The notes under the pieces: generated by a model
Told to the model about the DNA's origin: nothing
The model's input: the letters and a program-made list of their open reading frames with translations, nothing else
Databases searched by the model: none
Part shown: piece after piece, positions 26,218 through 39,082 of the stretch
How the letters are laid out: each line of letters begins with the position of its first letter
Position numbering within the stretch: position 1 is the first letter of the stretch
Translations under genes and position numbers: made by a program
Source: Cokeromyces recurvatus
Lineage: Eukaryota > Mucoromycota > Mucoromycetes > Mucorales > Mucoraceae
Direction of reading: 5' to 3'
DNA length: 64,000 bases
Assembly (NCBI RefSeq): GCF_025118155.1
Contig: NW_026251389.1
Location: 1,302,001 to 1,366,000 of the forward strand

Positions 26218-29200
26218 AAATTATTAATTTAAAAAGTCGGTAATGAGCAAATAAAAAAAAAAAAAAAGGATAGAGTGTATAAAAATAAACAAGTGTTGTA
26301 TATATTAAGAAAAGAAAAGAGAGAAAGGAAAAAAAAAATTAAAAATATTTTTTTTTTTTTTTTTTTTTTTTTACAGAAATAAAACCCCTTCTAAGAATTC
26401 ATATTATAAACTTCTGTGTCTATAATAATCATCTTATTCTTTCTCTGTCTTCTTCTCCTCTTCTTTCTTCTCTCCCTTTCTCCCCCCAAAAAAAAAAAAA
26501 AATTACAAAAAAATTAAGCTATAAATGGATATTCATTTATTCTCGCTCTCCCTTCTTTTTCTTTATTAAAATGTCAAGAAACAAAATAGGCGCTCTAATT
26601 TATAAAATAAGACGATAATTCACTTTTACTACATTATTATCATTAGCGGACTTACTGTCTTGGCATAATAATAATAGGATCATTTTAACAAGTAATAGCG
26701 GGAGTAATGTTTTACCCGATTGTTGTTGTTGTTGCTGTTATCCGATATGGTGACATATATATATTAATACTACAACAATAGCAAATTATTGTTTCATAGA
26801 GTAGTAGTGGTAGTAGTAGTTATATATTAGTAGTAACATGAGTGGTAACAACCCAGCAATAGATAAAGAAAAAAAAAGTATAGATAACAAATATGTGTAC
26901 CTGAAGAACAAATGACAAGTAGCATGTGATAATCGAAAAATGTATATATTAATACGGAACATTACCAATACGTATTTAATAATTTATGAATTTAATAGGC
27001 TATATTTCACTTTTATTTTGTCAAAAAAAAAAAGGTACAAATATATAATATATGAGCGATCCATAGCAACAAAGAAATTATTTGTATAAAAAAAAAAAAT
27101 TGGCAATATAGTAAAATACAACGTAAAAAACCGTAAAGTCTATTTTCTAATTTAAAAATACAGGAACATTATTAAAGTGTCTTCTGGACAAAAAAAAATA
27201 AAAATAAAATAAAATAAAATAAAGAAAATTATTTTATTTTATTTACTTTATTTCCAGAGGCAAAATGATGATTTCGTTATTTGATTTTAAACATTAGTGA
27301 AACAAGAAATATATTTATATCAGATATTATAACTAGATAGACGTGTTCTATTTTTATTACTATCATGTCATCATTATTTGTATAATACAAACAAATGTTT
27401 AAATCATATAAGGTTGTTGTATTTTACTGTAACCATTATTAGTAGCATTTTGAAGTTCATGTTGTATAAAATTATATTTGTTTATAAATACTGCCTTCTA
27501 TATAAACATATACATGTATATATATACATATATAGTAAATAAAACAACAAAAAGTACTAAACATTGTTTCAAAGAGCGGCATTTAACTTTGTCTCGTGAA
27601 ATTTAAATATTACACAGTTTTTTTTTTCCGCATCAAGTTGTTGCAAATTAAGATTTTGCTTACTACTGTAATATTTAGAAAATAGGATTGTCAAATCTAG
27701 AGTCTTCCCTTCTTGTCTCATATGAAAAGTTTATTTAACATATTTTATTCCCAATTGCTGTTGTTTTTATAATGATATAATCTTCGAAATTTCGAACCAT
27801 CAAGTGATTTTCAAGATAATTGATTATGATGCACTACACAGATAATTTGAAATAAAGCATAAATCGTCATTATACGAGTAAAGGAAAAAGAAAAAAAAAC
27901 TGATATAGACAATATAACGAATGATTTTGTAACCAATTGTGAATCTTTTTTTTTTTAACTTTATACTTGAAGCAAGACAGCTGCAGTAAAATAAAATAGA
28001 AAGGGGTTTTTATTTTTATTGCATTTATAAAATTAATTGAAAACATACATATTTGAGAATGCTTTGTGAAAGTAGCTCTGCATTTGAACTTGATAATTAT
28101 TTATCATTATTTAGATTCGCATATTATGCAAAAACTTTATTTTAGAACTACAATCTCTGACAGCTACCCATACTTTCTATAAAAAAAAATATTAATTATA
28201 TTGTTGCGTATTTCTTCACTCACTTTACAAATTCTATTATGGGATCTAGGTATGAATTTAATTTTGTAGAATATATTATCACATGTCTTGCTCGAAAGCT
28301 GTGATGACATATTTTAGAAAAATCTAACAAGAAATATAACATATGAATCAATATTCAGTATTTTTCCTAACTTTACATGATATGTGTATCCTTAATTTAG
28401 TAATCTTCTCGAAAACTGTTCATATTTATTTGTTTCATCTTGAGTGAGTATTCTTTTCTTCTATCAAATTATCAAAGTTAGACCTGGGTCTAACAAAAAA
28501 AAAAAAAAAAAAAAAAAAGGAAAAGGAAAAGAAAAAGAAAAAGAAAAAAAAAGAAAATACTTATAAAGTATTTTGTGTTTTAGTTCAGAATAAACTTGAA
28601 AATATACTGATTTCATTACCGTTTCCTCAGATCCTTTGATTTTTAACTTGCGAATATAATTGATAATTCTAGTATTTGAAATTATCACCCGAGCTTGCTT
28701 TCTATATTTTTTTAATATTCAAAATAACTTTCTAAATAAAGTCTATTCATTTATACAACATTGGTTATCTACTTCCTCATCTTTGAAAATATTCAAGAAC
28801 AAATAATTCTTTTTTTTTTTTTAATTATGTAAACATTCTCTATTATACTTTTAATTTGATTTGGGCAAAACTAATAACAGTTTTACAAAATCTACCATAA
28901 TAGCTGCTAGGTATAACTACTGTACACCCATAAAATACACTAAATAATCAGGTTAGAGATTAAGCAATGATTTACATAATTAACTAAATATACATTTTTT
29001 TGCTCAATTGAAACATCAATAGTATTTGTTGATGTCTCTATTATAATATATATGAGAAGGCAAGGTCTTAGTACTATTGGTATAGGCTTGAGAATGATAA
29101 TAATAGTAAAAACAAAAGATTCTTTTTTTTTTGAGACATACTTATATTTACTATATCTCTCTTCTTTTGGTCTTGTGTAAAAGAATGAGTAGTATCGCTA

Positions 29201-31386
29201 CATATGTCAACCCGATTTAAATTTATAATAGTGATCTATAGATTACCATTAGTTTTAAATACGATAGAGTGATAGTATACTATAGTAGACTATATCCTAT
29301 ACATTTATATTATTATACTTTGTAATTTTAATGGCAGTTTCCCTTTTTTATTGTAAATAGACACATATTTTGTAACTTATAAATAATATAATGATAATTA
29401 AATAATTATGACCTTTGATATTAACGGAACTATAGTAAATGTGTTGTTTTGTATTTCACAAATCAGTCACTAACTTAATCAGTATATAATATTTCGCTAC
29501 AATTGCAAACATATTTCCAATATCTTTTTTACATCTTGTCTTATTTTTCTTTTCAGAGCTACACCTATATAAGTATTACTGTTAATAATTATCACTAAAG
29601 TATTAATGACTATGAACAAAAATCTCATTTATTGATATAGAAAAAAAAAATATAGAGTCATTAACAAACAAGATTTTATTCCTTTGACTTTATTCACAAA
29701 TGATTCAGTCATAGCTCGAGTTATCACCATTTCAACATTTACCGTATATCGATATAGGTAATTAAAATTTGTTCAAAATTGATGCACTGGATTTTTTTTC
29801 TTCTTTTTTTTTTTGGTAATTCATCCAGATCTTCTATCATAATAATATTATATACATCCAAGTTTTACAGAAGTCTGAAAAGGTAATCGTATATACTTTA
29901 GTCTAAATTTCTGTTAGATTCACTTTCATTACCACCTGATGTGCTATTGATTCACTCATCATTCTATATATCTAACCTTTCTAGCAAATCCTTAGGAGCC
30001 ATGGTATTCCTTCCTTTCATCTTAATGATTTCCATCAAACTCAGTCTACAACTATTAGCTCGAAATCTTTATCATATTTTATACTAAATAGATTATTATA
30101 TTCAGTAATACAGCTACTGATACCATTTATAAATTAGAAGTCGATATTATAGGATAAATATTGGAATCGTTATTCGGTGGACCATTCTACTTTATGACCC
30201 AAACATTTTTTTTTTTGAAAGATTGATTAATAAAAGGTACCCTTATAACATGTTTCAGCATATGTACCCATCATTTTACCAATACTTGATATTATAATTA
30301 AGTTTTCTTGTTAATATTATTCTCTCTCTTTGATCAGTTTTCAAATACAAGCCGTTGAACTCTTTACTGAATCGTCAATATGTCACCATTCTCTATGAAT
30401 TCACATTTTATTTTATAAACCAACTCCTCTGCATCCAAATCACCGCCTAGACCAACTATTACTAATCAAACTTCCTTCTTTTCCTCTCCCTGCCACTCTC
30501 ATCATTAACTTTTACCTAATTTTCATTATTTACTCATGAACTCGTAAGAATCCTTTTAGATTACTCTTATCTTAACTAGTCCGTCTCTAGCAGATTTTAA
30601 ATGCATTTATTGTCTTGTTTCAAAACTTAAGTTTATTTGTATACACATATATATTTATAAATGTCTTTAAACATATCCCGTATCTAAATCCAATTGCTGA
30701 TAAGAGTCATAGATATGTTGATATTTTTTTTTGTTTGTTTGTTTATTTTGAATTGTTCAGAAGGTGAGTTGAAAACGTTCTCCAAGTTGTAGTACATCTA
30801 TAGTAATTACATAATCCTGATCATTGTATGTCAATTTATCGTGAATATGTTTTGCTTTTTAGCAATTTCTTTCAAGGTTATGTGTGTAATACTGACACTT
30901 CATTCATCAAAATAGCTGTTGAATTTATTTCTGCCTTCTGTTACTCTTTTAAATATTCTTGTCAAATTTGTTAAACCATTCTCTTTACCCTATTCCTAAA
31001 AAGATAAACACATCCACTAAAACGGGCTTTTTTTCCTTGCCAAAAAATGATTGCTGTTAAAATAATTAATTCCTTGATTTAATACAATCGTTGACTGAAA
31101 CAGCAAGTTTAATGATCTGCTTTATTATCTTATTAATTCATCGGTTAAAGCTTTTTCCTTTTTAGTCTTGCCCTGTTTCTTTCTCATATCTTCAAGACTT
31201 GAAAAGCTTTTATTGTAATAAGCGAGCTGCCTTTTTTTTATTTTTTTTTTTTTTATTTTTTATTTTTTATTTTTTTACAATTTATACGGTAAAATATTTT
31301 AAATCTCAAAATAAAGCGTCATAACGATTTTTTTTTCCTTTTTTTCTTTTTAAGGTTCGTCAACTAATGTGTTTTTTGCTCTTTAG
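26218..31386. other. Gene-poor AT-rich region, no intact gene
   Basis: 5.2 kb between the Zn2Cys6 gene and the left SS18-like copy. Microsatellites, A/T runs and many stop codons in all frames; the few ORFs are under 75 codons and low complexity. Its texture resembles the spacer of the inverted repeat, where reverse transcriptase relics can be read, so it may be older decayed retroelement sequence, but I could not read a convincing motif here. Confidence 0.5.
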
Positions 31387-32012
31387 CATCAAGCTTAATG
31401 AATCCCTATATAAATCAAGGCCATCAAAATAATATCTATTTTCAAAATGCATATGGGCAGTTGCAACTTCAACAACAACAACAACAGCAGCAGCAGCAGC
31501 AGCAGCCTCAACAGCCTCAACAACCTCAACAACCTCAACAACCTCAACAACAGAATTTCATGAATAATCTACCTCCTGAATTACAGACTATGGTTAATGG
31601 ATTTCCACTTCAGAAAATAGACGCAGCAACAACAGCAACAACAATAAATAATCCCTTGATGCAACAGCCTCTTGATGATCCTATAATGGCAAATATGATT
31701 GCTAAAAGGCAAATGTATGGTGGTGTTCAACCACAGCCACAGCCACAGCCACAGCTACAACCACAACCACAACCACAACCAACGCAACAGCAGATACCAT
31801 CTATTGCAGGATCCCCAGCAGTTTCGTCTATGGGGCTCCAAAGTCCACAACAACAAAGCCCAATGATTTCTAATAATCAGCAACAGCTTCAACAGCAACA
31901 GCTCCAACAGCAGCAGCTTCAACAGCAGCAGCCTTCCAACTTTGTTAGAACTCAACAATGGAACAAGCAGCCTTTGATGCAAGCCATAAATAGCCAGCAA
32001 CAACAACAACAA

Positions 32013-32051
<39 letters not shown>

Positions 32052-32428
32052 TTTATGATGTTACAACAGCAACAACAATTATTAAGAAAGCAAAACCCTA
32101 TGATGGCTAATAATATACCTAATACTACTGTTACTTCTTCTATTAATATGAATAATATTGAATCTCCAATGTCAAATATAATGAGTCAACCAGCTACTAT
32201 AGATGTGACAGCTGAAATGAAAAAGCAAACAATAAATGATTCAGATATAACCTCCAAACGAGTTGAAGCTGTAAGTAAGAAATAAGTGAATACAAATAAA
32301 TGCCATATAATGTATATTCATAATGCATATGTTACATATAGATTTTAGCTTTAAATCTTGAATTAATTCGTTTATGTATTGAAAGTCAACGTACTGGAAG
32401 CAACTTGGAATCTAATATGACAATGTGA

Positions 32429-32465
<37 letters not shown>

Positions 32466-32612
32466 TGTATATTGGTTTTATTCTATCTTGTATTGAACTT
32501 AAATATTAGATACCAAGCCAAGTTGCAATCCAATTTAACCTATCTTGCTACCATGGCTGATATTTCTATGGTCAAACCAGGAGAAGTAAGTAACAAATAA
32601 ATAAGACGCGTT

Positions 32613-32643
<31 letters not shown>

Positions 32644-33079
32644 GTATATACAAGATATCTTTATTAATATACACACACATTAGAACTTTAAAGTACCTCC
32701 ACCACCAGATCTTTCTCCTTTACCTCCACCAAAATCAGATATAGCGAAAAAAGTTCATGAATTGTTGAATATAGCTCAGGGATTATTTGAAGATTCAGGC
32801 AATAAGGAATCAGATTCACCGTCATTATCTTCGCTTCAACATAATAATAGTAATAGGAATAGCAATAACAATAACAATAATAATAGCAATAGTAATAGTA
32901 ATAGTAACAGCAACAACAATAATAATAATGGCAATAGTAATAACAATAGCAATAGTAACAATAATAGCAATAGTAATAGCAATAATAACAATAATAACAA
33001 TAATAACAATAATAACAATAATAACAATAATAACAATAGTAATGGCAATAGCAATAGCAATAGCAATAGCAATAATAAT

Positions 33080-33144
<65 letters not shown>

Positions 33145-33629
33145 ATTATTACGTCAACAGGCAGTAGCTATGCGTCAACAACAACAGCAACAGTTTTTGA
33201 GAAATATAAATAAAGCAAATGGAAATAATAGTGCAAATAATAGTAATGTGAGTACACCCATCATGATGGATCCACAACAGTTTATGTTAAGACAACAACA
33301 AATAAGAAATCAACAGCAGCAAATGATGGGCTTTAATAATCACACTTCACCTATAGTATCTAACAATAACAATATTCATAATGGCTTTAGTCCAATGCAA
33401 CAAAATATGAATTCACCTCATAATAGCACACAACCTCCACAGCAGTCTATAAATCCAAATGATATATTAGCTGCTAATGGTATGTTACTAAACCCCACTG
33501 CTAATAATACCGCTACAAATATGATGATCAATCCAAATAATATAATGATGAATAACATGTATACTCAGGATGACCCTAATAATTATAATAATGTCATGAT
33601 GATGATGCAGCGATTACAGCAGCAGCAGC

Positions 33630-33696
<67 letters not shown>

Positions 33697-33871
33697 GCAG
33701 CAGCAGCAGCAACAACAGCAGCAACATCAGCAGCAACATCAGCAATAGTAACAGTAACAGTAACAACAATAAGAATAGCCATAATCGTTTTATTAAATAA
33801 ACATGATTGTTACTATTTATGTATTTATTTATTATGTATAATTGTTTATTTTATTTTATAGCTTTTTTGTC
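31387..33871 (+). repeat. Left arm of a 2.5-kb near-perfect inverted repeat
   Basis: This arm (2485 nt) is repeated in inverse orientation at 36524-39004 (2481 nt). Homology starts 11 nt before the SS18-like ATG and ends about 123 nt after its stop. The differences I found are one AT unit in intron 2, one CAA codon and one T near the inner end, which together account for the 4-nt length difference. Introns are retained, so this is a DNA-level duplication. Confidence 0.93.
31398..33748 (+). CDS. SS18/SSXT-like SWI/SNF-associated coactivator, copy A
   Basis: Four exons (31398-32270, 32342-32424, 32510-32585, 32684-33748) give 698 residues. The SSXT-type domain spans all four exons (about 285-360): VEAILALNLELIRLCIESQ, then YQAKLQSNLTYLATMAD, then a Pro-rich VPPPPDLSPLPPP stretch. 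This matches the N-terminal module by which human SS18 joins BAF (SWI/SNF) complexes; yeast Snf11 is a reported relative. Unlike animal SS18, the domain is central here, preceded by a Q/P-rich arm and followed by a long Asn/Gln/Ser-rich arm with several polyQ runs, the last of 36 codons (33617-33724). Assignment rests on the domain; surrounding sequence is low complexity. The duplicate lies at 36648-38993. The sequence just before the ATG (CTCTTTAG) resembles a splice acceptor, so a 5' UTR intron is possible for this copy. Confidence 0.85.
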
Positions 33872-35203
33872 CAGTTATTTTGTTTTTTATTCTTTCTCAA
33901 TTAAGTAAAATTATAATTACCAGCAAAGAAGCTGCTTGGTACATACATAGTTCGAACATTTCTATTTAAAATGAGCGATAAGCGTCGAAATAGTTGGTTT
34001 AGAGACAGTTTATCTTTTAAACGGTGAGCTGTTATCTCCCATAGGAATTAATATAATCGATTATGAGTCGAAAAAAAAAAGGTATAAATTATGACAAGAA
34101 TACAGTTGTTTATTAAAACTATTATAAAATATGAACTATGGATATTTTAAAATAATTTCTCATAACCTAAATTTAAGAATATTATAGAGTTAAACTGCTT
34201 TTTATTAGTATTATCATATCAGGTAATACTCTCAATTGCTATGGAATTATTTAATCAAAGCTTATGCTCACTCGCATGAAGTTAACTCTTCATAGTATAC
34301 ATAGAAGATGTAAATCTATATATATACAAGTTAAAGATGCTCATGGCTGAATACTAATCTGCATATGTCACAAAATTTGTACTCTATAAATGTATTTATA
34401 AATGTATTGATAACTTACATATTTCACTCTATATAAGATTAAAAGATATTATATATTGCTCTATACCCTTTTTTATTAATTTTTTTTGGCATAAAGTAAT
34501 AATATATAGTCTTATTTTTTTTATCAACAATTACCACAAAATGATGGGGTTGAAAATTCATTCTACCAATATTCTCTACTGGCCAAACCGTTATGATATA
34601 ACTACACATTCTTTAATTGAAAGAATTAATTATCTCTTGATCATAATTTAATACCAATGCTACTGATATGCTACCACGCCTGATATGGACCAGGAAACAA
34701 CACAAATTACATTTCATTCCCTCAAAACTCACTTTATTTGCAATTGGTATTCTTAATATATTCATCCAAGGCTTTATTTGTGAGCCGTATCTTATTCACT
34801 ACTTTATTGTTGCAAGATGACAAGCGTAAGAGATGATTGAACAATATTCTCGAATTTGTTTATTTAATTATCAATCTCTTATTACAATTCAGTTGTGGTA
34901 TAAATTCTTGATAATTGTTATCAATAATCATACTAGTATTCAGTTTATGTCTAGATATTGCCTAAGGTGATTTCTATGAATTTTGAGATTTTCTTGATCA
35001 AGAATTAAGCTAAGTAGGAATATGCTTTTTTTTTTCTTTTTTACGATATGGACGGAAAAATCAGCATAATTTTGGCTTTTCTGGATATTAAGTCGGCATA
35101 TAATACAGTAGTTCATTCTTACGCACAACATTCATTAAAGCCCTTTATTTCCCCTTTACTTTTAGAGAGTTATGTAAAACTTGTTTAATGAAATTTATAT
35201 TGA

Positions 35204-35251
<48 letters not shown>

Positions 35252-36523
35252 TGAAGCTATCTTATATTGATTTTAGTATCCTCAATCTATATGAATAAAT
35301 TACCTAAAATCTCACAAACCAAATGCCTTTAGGATATTAGTCTATAAGAGCTTTCTCAATTAATATGAAAACTAAGTTGTTTTTTTTATGATATTATTTT
35401 AATTGGTATCTCTTATTCGATACACTTGTGATTAGCCCTTTCCGAGTAATACAGTTATCAATTGGATTACTGTTAGAACCCTCAAAAGTGCATTGTACTA
35501 GATCTTAACCTCTCAAAGTAATATATTTCTATACATATATTGTATAGTATCCTTTTATCCCGAAATAATTCTTTTTCTTACATAGATATTCTAATGAAAT
35601 CTAAAGGCATCTTAAATTCACTTGTTTTGATATAAGTCAATATCAACAAAACTCTTTTAATTATAAATAAAACAATAACTATTGATACTAACAAATCCGG
35701 GTTTAATAAACATCTATCTGTCCATTTCTAGACCCAAATAATCCGAAGAAAAGTTAATTATGGTCTTGTTATTAACTATGTTGATTCCAACAATGTTTAC
35801 ATGCTTAAAAATTCTCCAAAAAATTCTCTTTTGAAATGCTATATTTCTTAATTGAATAGCATTGATAGACATAGCTTCAAGCCTTATGGTTCATTATTTT
35901 ATCTAGATAGCCTATGTGATATACAAAATAAAGTTTATTCAAAATAGCTTTCGGCTTATCACTCTTAATTATCTATTAGCCTCATCCTATGGCTACCAAT
36001 GACATAATTTAAGTATAATTGACATATGCAACGGAGACTTAGTCAATCACCTCTTAGTCAGTATTAAGGTTGTTTATACTATCTAGAGTTTTTTTTTTTC
36101 ACCATTATAAAGTATACACTATCTTACATGTATATATATTATGGATTGTCTATACCTCAAACAATTAAAATTCTTTATTACTTCTTCTGAACAAATTGCC
36201 CTCTCAATAACCTAAATATCTTACTACAGTATCACTCTGGTTTTTGTGTTAACTATTCAACTATATCTTTCTGTATAAAATGAATTATCTAACTTATAAC
36301 AGAGTATATTCTCTGTTTATTCTTGAAATTGGGTAATAAAATACGACTTGATTAATTTTCTTTATACTTTGATTTCACCAAGTACTCTTTCCGTTTTTTT
36401 TAACCTTTTATTTATAAAGGGTTTTTAGCTTGTTTTTCTTCTTTTTTTTTGGGGGGGATCAATCTAGACAATACAATGTTAATAAGATATTATGTACTCA
36501 CATCAGTCATTAAAATTTTATTT
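33872..36523 (+). mobile_element. Inverted-repeat spacer with a decayed LINE reverse transcriptase
   Basis: No intact ORF, but the + strand carries reverse transcriptase motifs in the right order: AFLDIKSAYNTV (35075-35110, the first catalytic Asp motif), SIYMNKLPKI (35282-35311), a degenerate catalytic box YDIILIG (near 35387-35410) and NPQKCIVLDLN (35477-35509). They lie in different frames with stops between them, and a 43-nt T run splits the domain. This is a dead non-LTR retrotransposon copy of the same general type as the one at 49.4-51.3 kb. The limits of the relic are unclear; the coordinates given are those of the whole spacer. Confidence 0.65.
35206..35248. repeat. Poly-T tract, 43 nt, inside the LINE relic
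   Basis: A T run between the first RT motif and the SIYMNKLPKI motif, so it arose within or expanded in the decaying element. Confidence 0.9.
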
Positions 36524-36699
36524 GACAAAAAAAGCTATAAAATAAAATAAACAATTATACATAATAAATAAATACATAAATAGTAACAATCATGTTTATT
36601 TAATAAAACGATTATGGCTATTCTTATTGTTGTTACTGTTACTGTTACTATTGCTGATGTTGCTGCTGATGTTGCTGCTGTTGTTGCTGCTGCTGCTGC

Positions 36700-36763
<64 letters not shown>

Positions 36764-37248
36764 GCTGCTGCTGCTGTAATCGCTGCATCATCATCATGAC
36801 ATTATTATAATTATTAGGGTCATCCTGAGTATACATGTTATTCATCATTATATTATTTGGATTGATCATCATATTTGTAGCGGTATTATTAGCAGTGGGG
36901 TTTAGTAACATACCATTAGCAGCTAATATATCATTTGGATTTATAGACTGCTGTGGAGGTTGTGTGCTATTATGAGGTGAATTCATATTTTGTTGCATTG
37001 GACTAAAGCCATTATGAATATTGTTATTGTTAGATACTATAGGTGAAGTGTGATTATTAAAGCCCATCATTTGCTGCTGTTGATTTCTTATTTGTTGTTG
37101 TCTTAACATAAACTGTTGTGGATCCATCATGATGGGTGTACTCACATTACTATTATTTGCACTATTATTTCCATTTGCTTTATTTATATTTCTCAAAAAC
37201 TGTTGCTGTTGTTGTTGACGCATAGCTACTGCCTGTTGACGTAATAAT

Positions 37249-37313
<65 letters not shown>

Positions 37314-37749
37314 ATTATTATTGCTATTGCTATTGCTATTGCTATTGCCATTACTATTGTTATTATTGTTATTATTGTTATTATTGTTATTATTGTTATT
37401 ATTGTTATTATTGCTATTACTATTGCTATTATTGTTACTATTGCTATTGTTATTACTATTGCCATTATTATTATTGTTGTTGCTGTTACTATTACTATTA
37501 CTATTGCTATTATTATTGTTATTGTTATTGCTATTCCTATTACTATTATTATGTTGAAGCGAAGATAATGACGGTGAATCTGATTCCTTATTGCCTGAAT
37601 CTTCAAATAATCCCTGAGCTATATTCAACAATTCATGAACTTTTTTCGCTATATCTGATTTTGGTGGAGGTAAAGGAGAAAGATCTGGTGGTGGAGGTAC
37701 TTTAAAGTTCTAATGTGTGTGTATATTAATAAAGATATCTTGTATATAC

Positions 37750-37780
<31 letters not shown>

Positions 37781-37927
37781 AACGCGTCTTATTTATTTGT
37801 TACTTACTTCTCCTGGTTTGACCATAGAAATATCAGCCATGGTAGCAAGATAGGTTAAATTGGATTGCAACTTGGCTTGGTATCTAATATTTAAGTTCAA
37901 TACAAGATAGAATAAAACCAATATACA

Positions 37928-37961
<34 letters not shown>

Positions 37962-38339
37962 CTCACATTGTCATATTAGATTCCAAGTTGCTTCCAGTAC
38001 GTTGACTTTCAATACATAAACGAATTAATTCAAGATTTAAAGCTAAAATCTATATGTAACATATGCATTATGAATATACATTATATGGCATTTATTTGTA
38101 TTCACTTATTTCTTACTTACAGCTTCAACTCGTTTGGAGGTTATATCTGAATCATTTATTGTTTGCTTTTTCATTTCAGCTGTCACATCTATAGTAGCTG
38201 GTTGACTCATTATATTTGACATTGGAGATTCAATATTATTCATATTAATAGAAGAAGTAACAGTAGTATTAGGTATATTATTAGCCATCATAGGGTTTTG
38301 CTTTCTTAATAATTGTTGTTGCTGTTGTAACATCATAAA

Positions 38340-38378
<39 letters not shown>

Positions 38379-39004
38379 TTGTTGTTGTTGTTGCTGGCTA
38401 TTTATGGCTTGCATCAAAGGCTGCTTGTTCCATTGTTGAGTTCTAACAAAGTTGGAAGGCTGCTGCTGTTGAAGCTGCTGCTGTTGGAGCTGTTGCTGTT
38501 GAAGCTGTTGCTGATTATTAGAAATCATTGGGCTTTGTTGTTGTGGACTTTGGAGCCCCATAGACGAAACTGCTGGGGATCCTGCAATAGATGGTATCTG
38601 CTGTTGCGTTGGTTGTGGTTGTGGTTGTGGTTGTAGCTGTGGCTGTGGCTGTGGCTGTGGTTGAACACCACCATACATTTGCCTTTTAGCAATCATATTT
38701 GCCATTATAGGATCATCAAGAGGCTGTTGCATCAAGGGATTATTTATTGTTGTTGCTGTTGTTGCTGCGTCTATTTTCTGAAGTGGAAATCCATTAACCA
38801 TAGTCTGTAATTCAGGAGGTAGATTATTCATGAAATTCTGTTGTTGAGGTTGTTGAGGTTGTTGAGGTTGTTGAGGCTGTTGAGGCTGCTGCTGCTGCTG
38901 CTGCTGTTGTTGTTGTTGTTGAAGTTGCAACTGCCCATATGCATTTTGAAAATAGATATTATTTTGATGGCCTTGATTTATATAGGGATTCATTAAGCTT
39001 GATG
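36524..39004 (-). repeat. Right arm of the 2.5-kb near-perfect inverted repeat
   Basis: Inverse copy of 31387-33871. Outside the arms the flanks are unrelated: to the right comes an A/T-rich leader with a 40-nt A run, to the left spacer DNA. Confidence 0.93.
36648..38993 (-). CDS. SS18/SSXT-like SWI/SNF-associated coactivator, copy B
   Basis: Four exons (38121-38993, 37967-38049, 37808-37883, 36648-37709) give 697 residues, identical to copy A except for one glutamine fewer in the last polyQ run (35 instead of 36). Introns match, apart from 83 instead of 85 nt for intron 2. Domain content is as for copy A: Q/P-rich arm, central SSXT-type domain, N/Q-rich C-terminal arm. The upstream sequence differs completely from that of copy A beyond 11 nt before the ATG and includes a 40-nt homopolymer about 50 bp upstream, so expression of this copy is uncertain. 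Both frames are intact, with no disabling change. Confidence 0.82.
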
Positions 39005-39040
39005 TTTAAAATAAAACTAATTTTGGCAGAATTTTTCTTT

Positions 39041-39082
<42 letters not shown>

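Noticed and set aside
26218..31386. Suspected further LINE relics by compositional similarity to the spacer
   Set aside because: I could not read ordered RT motifs here, so no element was annotated.
32825..33145. Long antisense ORFs of Leu/Ile/Val repeats over the SS18-like genes (also 37248-37568, 36614-36799 and 33594-33782)
   Set aside because: They are antisense readings of Asn- and Gln-codon repeats, with no complexity of their own.
31387..39004. Reading the palindrome as terminal repeats of a transposon
   Set aside because: Each arm contains an entire host-type spliced gene and the spacer has no intact transposase; a segmental inverted duplication is simpler.
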